Shown here: positions 1-10,000 of the stretch, piece after piece | Numbering within the stretch: the stretch's first letter is position 1 | Layout: the number at the start of each line of letters is the position of its first letter | Assembly: GCF_039555335.1 (NCBI RefSeq) | Contig: NW_027305509.1 | Coordinates: forward strand, 124,001 to 188,000 | DNA from: Amphiura filiformis | Taxonomy: Eukaryota > Echinodermata > Ophiuroidea > Amphilepidida > Amphiuridae | Direction of reading: 5' to 3' | Length of the DNA stretch: 64,000 nt | Position numbers and translations under genes: made by a program | Notes under the pieces: model-generated | Told to the model about the DNA's origin: nothing | Databases searched by the model: none | Seen by the model: the letters and a program-made list of their open reading frames with translations, nothing else

Positions 1-938
1 GTGGGCGAGATTTCGTAATTGCCTTCAAATTATATTATTTTTTCCTCTTCTTCTCTTTCCATTTCACCCTCCTCTTCTCTTTCCAAATTTCCTTCTTTGT
101 CTTGATCTTTTCTTGATATGGGTGTGCAAGTCCAAAGTATTCATTTGCCAAAAGTAAATAAAGTAAAGATTACCGTGTTTAATGTTTTTTGTTATTCTGT
201 TATTCTTTCCTGTCATTCATTCGTTGCGGACCACGGTTGTTCGATGTATATAGAATTGACTTCATTATTAAGAAAATGCAAAGTATAGATTTATCATAAT
301 TATATTTATTTATCATAAATCATATTTCTTAATTTGCAAGGGGTAGGTAATCAATACTGCCATTTAAACAGATGGAATAGGTGAAACAAGCAACAAAGAC
401 ATTTTATAAACATATTTCATCACAAAATAACAGAAATTATTTTTATTAAAAGCCTGAAAGAGTAATTTCCGGTATCTAAATAGCGCCACCAATCTTGTCA
501 TAAATAGATACATTTTATATCCGAAAAAGCTTTAAAAATGCTGTGAAAGTGAATAATGTTGTAAATAAGGGGAAATTAAAGTTGAAAATGACTCAAAAGC
601 ATTTGTATACATTAGTATGATACGGCTTTAAGCTGTTTAAGCCTAAAAATTGCGTTGTACATGATGTCTTGTTTGAAAAACTAATAAATGATCACATCAA
701 ACAACCGTGGGACGAGACTATTGCTGGCTCTCAGATCATAGTCAAGTTTACTTCTTCCTCTTATACAGTGTGTCCAAAAAAGAAATACCTGATGCTTTAC
801 TTTTGTGATTTTATTATGCACTTTTGAAGTTAGGATAAAACTAAAACATCCGGTATTATTTATTGGGACATACTGTACCATTTTAAATCTACCAGAAATG
901 AATATTACTCAAAGTAATAATTTGCTGTTTAATTTCAG
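1..938. other. non-coding stretch before the first visible exon
   Basis: A pyrimidine-rich start (TCTTCTC-type runs, 40-100) and AT-rich DNA. No exon-like block was seen. It contains the small mariner-type foldback at 763-877. Confidence 0.5.
763..877. mobile_element. mariner-type MITE (115 bp)
   Basis: Imperfect inverted ends TACAGTGTGTCC and GGGACATACTGTA with TA at both outer edges. The end sequence resembles Tc1/mariner ends. No coding capacity. Confidence 0.5.
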
Positions 939-1049
939 TTCCTCCCTGTGCATCAACTCCGTGTAAAAATAATGGCACCTGTATCTGGAATGCTGACTAT
1001 ACCTTCAGCTGTACCTGTTCGCAAGAATATGATGGACCACTTTGCGAAG
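939..1049 (+). CDS. EGF-domain exon
   Basis: Phase-1 exon after TTTAATTTCAG. It reads PPCASTPCKNNGTC, then CTCSQEYDGPLCE, with the six cysteines and G/aromatic positions of a canonical EGF module. The donor is GTAACT. Confidence 0.85.
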
Positions 1050-4000
1050 GTAACTAGTCACATAAAGAAAGTCCGCACATATGTAACCCGGCCTACACCA
1101 AAACATGATTTTGTTATGACAATTTGATTTGAAAGGTCGTGTGCAGAATCTTGTTAGCTCCAATTTGATACCACATTTGCTACCAAACACTCTAAATTCA
1201 CAGTGATTGATCCCAGTATATGAAATTTGGTGCGTTTGGTAGCAAATTTGGTATCAAATTGGAGCTAACAAGATTATGCACACGACCTTATCAATCAACT
1301 TGTCATAACAAGATCAGGTTTTCGTGTAGGACAGGTTACATAAGTGCGTACTTTCTTTACGGGAGTAGTTTATATACAATATAACTACTGTACCTCGACT
1401 TAAAAACAAGAAATATGTGCTTTCATGACACAATTTGTCAAGATATTGGATTGCAATTTATAATTAGATTTCTTAAGTGTCTTTATGTTGTTGAAACAAC
1501 ATTTTAAAAACCTTATAATAAATACATCCTAAAGGAAAGCATGCGTCCCTAGGCAGCCCCTATGTGCATTTTCACCACAGAATTAAACCATTTTCTAGGA
1601 AACAATAACAACATTTCTAATTTAGCGGTATTTTGATATTGCAGGGGACAAAAAACACACTTACCTAATAAAAAAACACTATTTTTTAACACTGGCACTT
1701 AATCCCCTGAAACTTTGTTGCTGTGCCCTATTTGCCAAACAATGTAAATGACAATGCATATAAAAGTGTTTTCCTGCCCAAGGATGATATTGAAATGTAT
1801 TCTCATTTTTCTAAGATATCAAACCAACATTTATTGGGAGCACGACAATTGAAGAAGGGCAACCTTTTAATGTGCAATGTATGGTGTTGAACATGCCGTT
1901 ACAAGGTGATATTATTTGGCGAATTAATGGAGTAAAAATCGTAACAAAGAATGCCGAGAACAAGTGTAGCGATGACAACTACTGTGACATATCAAGCAGT
2001 TTGAAAGAAACAGCGAATCGAACCCATAATGGACTGGAAGTGACATGTGAATTACATCATGAGAGCCTTTCGCACCCAACTTCTACTTCGCGGAATTTAA
2101 ATATTTCATGTGAGTTGAAATCTATATAAAAAAATAGAGTGAGTAACTAATTGTAATTCAAAATCTTCAATATTTTAGAATATCCGTTTCATTTCTCACC
2201 TGTCCCTTTACTATGGGCGCACACCACTAAATAAAGTCCAATTCAAATACACGTAAATATACCCCATGTGTTAAACCATTTTGCACATTTTGGTGGCATG
2301 CACCAATGTCTTTAAAAAAAGATGAAAATTTAATTTAATTTTTTTTAACAGTTTGAGATACGAGCCCCTGGACAGCGCTATCCCGAATTTTAGCCGTACC
2401 GGTTCCGGTCATGATGTTGTTCCGAGAGCTTATCGTCCATGCACATTCGAGTCGGCACATTTTCTTAACAGCCTTTAAAATGTTGAGCTCCTATTCTATA
2501 GTTCTGGTCAAAACATTAATTTAAGATTCACTCAAAATTACGTGTTAATGATTTAGTGATGATTTGGTGTAATGATTATGCGCAGTTGTGTCCAAGTTTA
2601 ATGTTGGTCGTGTTTTTCCTTGCCTTTCCTTTATTAATAGTCGTTTCATGAGATCCCATTGTATCCGTAACCCTCATTTTCATTTTTAGATTGCACAACT
2701 TCGGTTCGCTTTGGTACGTCATGTCCAGTTTATATTATCGAAGGAACACACGCTGTTTTGGAATGTACCTCTACTTCAAGTAATCCTAACTCCACTTTGA
2801 GTTTCTTCGTGAATGATAAAGTCGATTCCGAGCCCAGTCCACAGTATCATAGTCCATCCGAGTACAATGGATTCTCAACGTATTCTAACAAGACTACTAA
2901 GAATATGACATCACAAGATTTTGGAACAACTCACAAGTGTTGTGCAACTAGGACTGGTTGTACAAAATTGTGTACTGTGTGTAAGCCAGATATATTTTGT
3001 AAGTACCGAATCAGAAAAATGTGAGCAAGATATACCAACTTGATGTGGGAAACAAAGACAAAGGATTATAAAAACTAATGCAGTATGCAGACTGTGCAGG
3101 TGTATACTGCACTAGTAAAACAAAACCACAAGGATAAGTAGACAAAAGGTAAAAAATACAAGCGACGTTTTGAGCAGATAAAATTAATAAAATTATAGCA
3201 CAAAATGAACTTAGATAGTTCATAGTACGAAATGCATAATTGTTATTTTTACAGTCTGTATAATACTACAGGTCTCCATAAAACAAAAACGTGTAGAAAA
3301 GTTCTTAAAAACCTGAAAACCTCTTTAGGGCATTATCCTAAATAAATGTAGAATCATTGCTACCGAATTTCATGGAAGTGTTACTAATAGCTACCAATAT
3401 CATTAGTTTTCGAAGTCATTGATATTTGAAGAGCTTATTTCCAAACCGTGTTAAGTCCACTATCCCATGTTTCTGATTACCCTGTGCGATATTGCGTTGT
3501 GATGCTAGGTATTATAATTTCAGTTGGATGTACCATTACAAAGCAAACAGTGGATGGACGCACAGTAACAATACTGTGTGAGGCTTTGGTCGCCCAAATG
3601 AGAACAATAGTCTGCATATTGTTATGCAGCATTGTTATGGTAAATAATAGCTTGTTGATGGTAAAACTCATTGTTGCTATTAGTAATGTCAAACTTGTCA
3701 AAGTAATTATGATTTCTTCATTTTACAGATGCTCCGTACATCATACAAAAAATAGAAAGAAAGGGTTTCAAAGAAGGAAAACCTGCTAAATTATATTGTA
3801 CAGCTTATTGTTACCCTGAGTGTACAATGAAGTGGATTGACAATGTCGGCCACTCAATGGAAGTACATCTCAACAAGCCCGATATCGACGGTAAAGGACG
3901 GAAGATTGTTAGCTATGTGGTTATAGCGCAGTATTTTGAAGCAAAAAACGAAGGAATATTCACATGTACGGCAATGAATGATTATGGAGATGATGCGATG

Positions 4001-7000
4001 TTTGTCAACGTGACATTTAAATCTGATTTTGGTAAGATAACATTTTTGTCATGTTAATGGTCCGTGACCTGGTCGACAGATTCATTCCCCCGATTTACCT
4101 CATTGTTGATCAGATTTTGGTATCATGTACTATCGGTCAGATTTTTCTTATTTCCATCCTGAAACTTGACATTCCAACTCGATGCATTTCCGAAGAAATC
4201 GTGAAAAAACAGTAAGTTTGTAGTTACCCGTTTTAGCAAAATTTCACACGCCCCTGGGAATTGTGGGTAGCCTGAAATTTTACTTTGATGAAATCGGGAC
4301 TTGCACGAACGTTCTGTAAGCTTACTCAGCTGCAGTGATTGAAGTCCCCGAACTCTAAGGGAACAACCCAAAAGTTCGATGAAGCCCTATAAACGAAAGT
4401 CCTTTCGTTAGAAGGCTAACCCCCTCCCCCCTCCCCTCTAACGTAAGTTTTCAAATATCGAAAATTCCAACCCCGGATTCCAACCCAGATTCATAGGATA
4501 CAGGACCGTCGCTATGGTGGATGGGGATGTGGAGGAGTGCGACAGTGCAATGATATTGATCACGTTTATGGAAGAAACCAATATTCTATTTTATAAAAAA
4601 TAAAAAAGAATCAAGGTGCGGTATAGCTGATTTAAAAAATGAACTTACAAATTGCAGGTTGCGAGTACTGCACTCTATTATGGCGTACACTTGCTCTACC
4701 ATGTATTAATTATGTGTGCGCAGTGTGGACATGTGGAAGTCAAGCGGACATCAAAAGAATTGAAAAACTGCAGTTACAAATGGCCCGATATATTCTTAAG
4801 GCACCGCGTAATACCCCAGCGGCAGCCCTTTATGGTGATCTAGGATGGCAATCAATTGCCTCCATTCAAGATGCTATTGGGATTAACTATTTTGCTCGTC
4901 TCAGATCAATGGACTTACATCGATGGCCAAACTGCTTTTCAATACTTTATTCATTCTTGATTGCAATATTGACAAACTTCGCTTTAAATGTTTAAGCTCG
5001 ACCAAATCTGCTCTCGATAAATGTGATATGAACCGCTTTTTCACAAATGACGCGTCTATATACATGATCAATCCACACTGGGCCAAATGTTGTAAAGAAA
5101 TTATGAAAAATGTGTATGAAATCTCGTGGTATGATAATGCCAAAACCAAATCTTCTCTGGCTGAATATGTTAAGTTTAAACAAACACTTGCCTTTGAAAA
5201 CTACCTTCTTGACAAAACTGATTTTTGGGGGATAAGCCTCAAATTTAAAGCACATTCAAACACTCTACCCTTAAATGGTAGAATCCACGGTTGGACCGAG
5301 GGCATGGATGACACCTGCCCTCTATGCAAAAGCGGGAGCGAAGATCTCAGTCACTTCCTTTTCACCTGTAGGACTCTGAACACAATTCGCGCAGAAGAGT
5401 ATCTGAAACTGGAAAATGACCTTTATGATCAGCAACTTGAGGCCTTTTGGCACATATTTATTGCTGGGAATGAGGACATTAAAACGTGCTTGATGCTGGG
5501 GGCCCCCTTAGACAGTGAAGAAGGTGGTTTTTGTTTTGATTCTTTTGTAAATCATTCCTTAAACGTGCTTGGGCTCTTAGAGCTTCTCTTGTTAAATGAA
5601 TCTATGCACAATTAATGCCAGTATTTTGCCATGTTAATGTATATTATTTTAATATTATCTTATATTTCGTTTTATTTGCCTGCTAACGACCCATTTCAAA
5701 TCAACTTGGGTTGACACAGGCAATTTATTTTGCTTTTGTTTTGTGCCATAATAATTGTGCATGTATATTGTTTTAAATCATTGCTTGTATATAATTATGT
5801 ATGGTATTGTTTTTGAACGCACCGCTGCAGCGCGCTGGTTACAAAAGTGTATGTTCCAATAAATAAATAAATAAATAAATAAATATATCGATTTGAAATT
5901 ATTTTGAAGCAACCACTGTAAAATGTCAATATCGTACTTTAACTACTTTTTTACAAACGTAATCGGACTTTTTGACCCCCTCCCTCCCTAACGAAAGGAC
6001 TTTCGTTATAGGGCTTCATGGAACTTTTGGGTTGTTCCCTAATCCCATTAAGATTCCACGTTCATACATTTGGGTTATCTAACGGCGCGCGTGATTTGTC
6101 GAGAGCCGGGCATAAACAACGTTAATGCCCGGCTGCTTCAGCGTGACGATTTCGGTATAGAAAAAACGCAGGAAAATGGCGTTTGTAAGAATCTTACAGC
6201 TTATTCTTTGTTAATGTTTGATGAAAAACAATCACTGAATGTTTGGGAATGTGTGAACGGGGTTCAGACATAGAATTGATGGCATGATCGTTTTATAAAT
6301 AATCGATCGATGTGGTAGGGTGCTCATGTGGGAAAATTTGACATTTTCATTTTAGTTGAAAAAGGGGGTTTGGCAACAGTTGGTCTGCAAACTTACTTGA
6401 AAGAAAGTTGTCATGAAATAATTATAACAATTAACAAATAGGAAAAAAATAATGGGATGGAGTCGAACCCGCGCCATCAACTAGACTGCGGAACTCAGTC
6501 CTCAATGATAGTCAGTAATTTATCTTTTGGTCGTTACATGACTATCATTTGAGGACTGAGTTCTTACCATACATCTTCCGAGGTGCAGTTACAGACAATA
6601 GCTTGGGATTATTGGGGCAGAGGTTATCTTTCATGTCTTTTGAATTCTTTCATGACCGCTGAAGCATAATCAAGCCTGTCAAGGACACTCGGCGTGAATT
6701 GAAAGACCATGTCACTCGCCACAAAAGAATGTCAAAGGTCATACGACACCAATTTGGTGTCTTTCCGCGCCTCGAAATATGATGCTTAAAGTCTATGTCT
6801 TGCCATCAACAGCGCTTTAGCTAATTGAGGTATTTAAGACCAGTGGTTGTCGTTTGGTTTTGTTCATTGACAAGTGTATCATTGACAAATTCTATGATTG
6901 AACACCTAAATAATGATCTGGTCGTTCATGTCTTGTTTGATTTCAGCAAAGAACAAAAAAGTCGCCTTTGGTGTCGGCGTTTCCGTAGGGTCTTTGATTG

Positions 7001-10000
7001 TAGTTGGTGCTATAGTAGGCCTATGTTGGTATTGCTGCAAATCGAGAATACATTGCTGTAAAAAAGGTAATTCGTTATTTAAAATATTATTATTTTGTTA
7101 ATTGGGTCCGTCGGTAACTTTAAAATTAACATTATATCAATCAATCAGTTCAGTAAAAGTATTAATCAATCAATAATATAGATCCGGTGGTATTTATTAA
7201 TCAATCAAGTAAATAATCAATATAGATATAGATAGAGCCATCCATTAATCAAATAAGAGACACCCCTCGGCGTGAATTTTTAGGGAGCATGCATTTGGAA
7301 AAAAAACACCATAAACACGTTTTTGGACCGTTTTTGTACTTAGGCTAAAATTAAAATTGATATAAAAGGTTCGTTTTGATGTTGTTGTTGTTGTTATTGT
7401 TGTTGTTAGTAGTATATGAGCTTTTACACTCTAGCGATGCCCAGCAAACACAAAAACGTTTTAAAAACGTTTTAAATAAGTTATATTTTGGCTTTTGGTT
7501 TAGGTTAAAACGTTTTAATAACATTAAAATGTCGGGTTATATAAAGGTCATAAAAACGTTTTAAAACGTTTTGAATGGAAACACACTACAACAACATTTT
7601 TAAATGTTTTCAAAAATGTTATTATAAACTATTTTTGCAAACATTTTCCCAAATATTGTGTCAATACTTAAATAACATTATGTTAAAATATTTGAACCCA
7701 GCAAACACAGAAATGTTCTTAAAATGTTTTTTCAAAACCTTGTAATAACATTTAAATGTCGGGTTATATAAAGGTCATGAAACGTTTTTAAAACGTTATT
7801 GAAAATATTTTGGGCAAACGTTTTTCGCAAAATATTTTTCAACCACAAAATAACATTCTGTTTAGAATGTTTTGTATCAAGTTTTCAAGAATGTTTTTGG
7901 AATGTTATTAAAACGTTTTTATACCCTTTATATAACCCGACATTTAAACGTTTTCTGTAAAACATTTTTGTTTGCTGAGCAGTAGATTATCAAAAATGTT
8001 TTTAAGGTTATGAAAACGTTTTATACTCTTAATATACCCTTTATATAACCCGACATTTAAACGTTTTCTGACAACCTTTTATAACCTTTTGCGAATGATG
8101 TCGAAAACGTTTTGTGTTTGCTGGGTGTGTACTTAATTCTAATTACTAATTAATTCTTTTGTTCTCAAACGTACATTATAATAATTATAGAAGATATTTA
8201 TGAGACATTAACGGGAGACAGGGAGAGAGACTCGATCAGTGATCGTAAGTAAAGTCTTGCTTTATTAAAATTCACTTTAATATTATTCTATTATACCAAC
8301 ATATGCTGGCATCCGGGTTCTTGGAATAATTTGGGGAAACTCGGGTCCTTTAGTTTGCTTGATTTTGTTAATATTGCTAGTGGATTAAGGGCTGGGGTAT
8401 GAGCGACCTTGAAGTTCCGGTATCTGGAGAGGGGAAGCAATGAGTTACCCCAAATCACAGCGGCAGGTAGTGACTGGGCCGCCAAGTGCTAATATATATT
8501 TATTTTGGAAGGTTCGTGTTTGTTTTAAATTTTGGGGCGTTTTTCCAAAATTTGATATTTTTGGTCATATTTCAAAAAAGCGACATGCCAAAGACAACTC
8601 TTTGGGCACATAGTTTGTTATTGTTATTGCAGTTCTTTTCCACATACCTACGTTAACATTCGATTTCGTGATTTACTAATATTATATATTTTATGACTGC
8701 AATTTGGCGTTTTCAATGCGTTTTACACGTATCATGAAATTAACGCAAATATCTAGTCACGCTGCTTTTAGAATTTTTACCTGATCGTCGGCTTTTGCAG
8801 GCAACAGAATGCAGATTGGCTCACGATAGATGTCGTATTCCTCTATGTGGTTCACTCATTGATAAAATGAGTTTGCATTCCTTGTAACAACACACACATT
8901 GCCGTCTGGAAACCGGGTCTGGTACTGATTTTGGGACAGCCAATAGACTTCAGCGCCGTATCAAATCTCATAAAACCACACGACTGACGACTATGTGTTT
9001 ATGTTTCCCGCACGAAAGCTTGTGTCTACATCTATTATTATACTTCTTTGGAAACGTTGACCTTTGACCATTCTTTTGTATAACGCCCTGATATGACCTT
9101 GATATGTTCGCTTGATTGGGTACGTTATAGCATCCATTTCATTGAGGTGTTAGGACTTGGTCAGTATAATACTTGCAGGGATACAATAGTTTAACATGGT
9201 GTGTGAGCATGGTGAAAGACTCATTATTGATTAGGCGCGGACATATTAAAGGCACAGGTCCTTTGCGTGGATATAGCAGAAAATTATAATAGAATGTGTG
9301 AATAGAATGTTTGGAATTTTGCAACTGAAATACTAACTGCATTCTGCATTATGTATTTATTTATTTATTTATTTAGGCCTATGCCTATTTATTTATTTAC
9401 TGACTTATTTATTTATTTTATTTATTTGGAATATTAGTTAGTAGGCCTAGTTAGTAATATTCCATGATAGGCCTACGTCGGTTTATTATTGACTGTTGAT
9501 AACTTGACAACTTGATTGATTGATCGATTGATAGTCATTTCACATTATATTCCTAGTTTATAGGCCAATTTGAATAGCATCGTACATTAGATAAATAGAC
9601 CTATCAGTATTGATTTATTCTATTCAGCAATATCAAGGATTACTATCAAACTTCTCATAGCTGATTGTCAGTTGGCTCAGTGGTAACGCAGTAGGTTTTA
9701 CAACACCGAGGTCCCGGGTTCGATTCCCACCTCTGCCTATTTTTTTGCAAGGCTGAGAAAAAAATGAAATTTCTGGACTGCAAACTTATTTGGCGCGCGA
9801 TCTGAGCTGGTCCTTTTCTGGTGGCTGTGTCTGTTACAGGCACACTCCCTCTGCATCCAAACCAGGGTCACGCTCATTACACCTCCCTTAAGGTATCGCC
9901 AGAAGGAACCAAAATAATGGGTTTAGTTGAAATTCTTAAACTTCGTATTTTGTTTAAACAAATTATTGTACGTTGCCACTAAACAGATTATATTGACCCC

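Noticed and set aside
3448-3789. 113-residue open frame as an independent gene
   Set aside because: It crosses an intron and the acceptor of the third Ig exon; only its central 46 nt resembles a domain exon.
4923-5615. 230-residue open frame as a possible host gene
   Set aside because: Its CPLC...HFLFTC motif, upstream RT-like segment and AAAT tail identify a truncated LINE.
9664-9740. Functional tRNA gene
   Set aside because: A and B boxes are present but there is no clean acceptor stem or terminator and a SINE body follows; the same reasoning was applied at 28.8, 55.5 and 59.5 kb.
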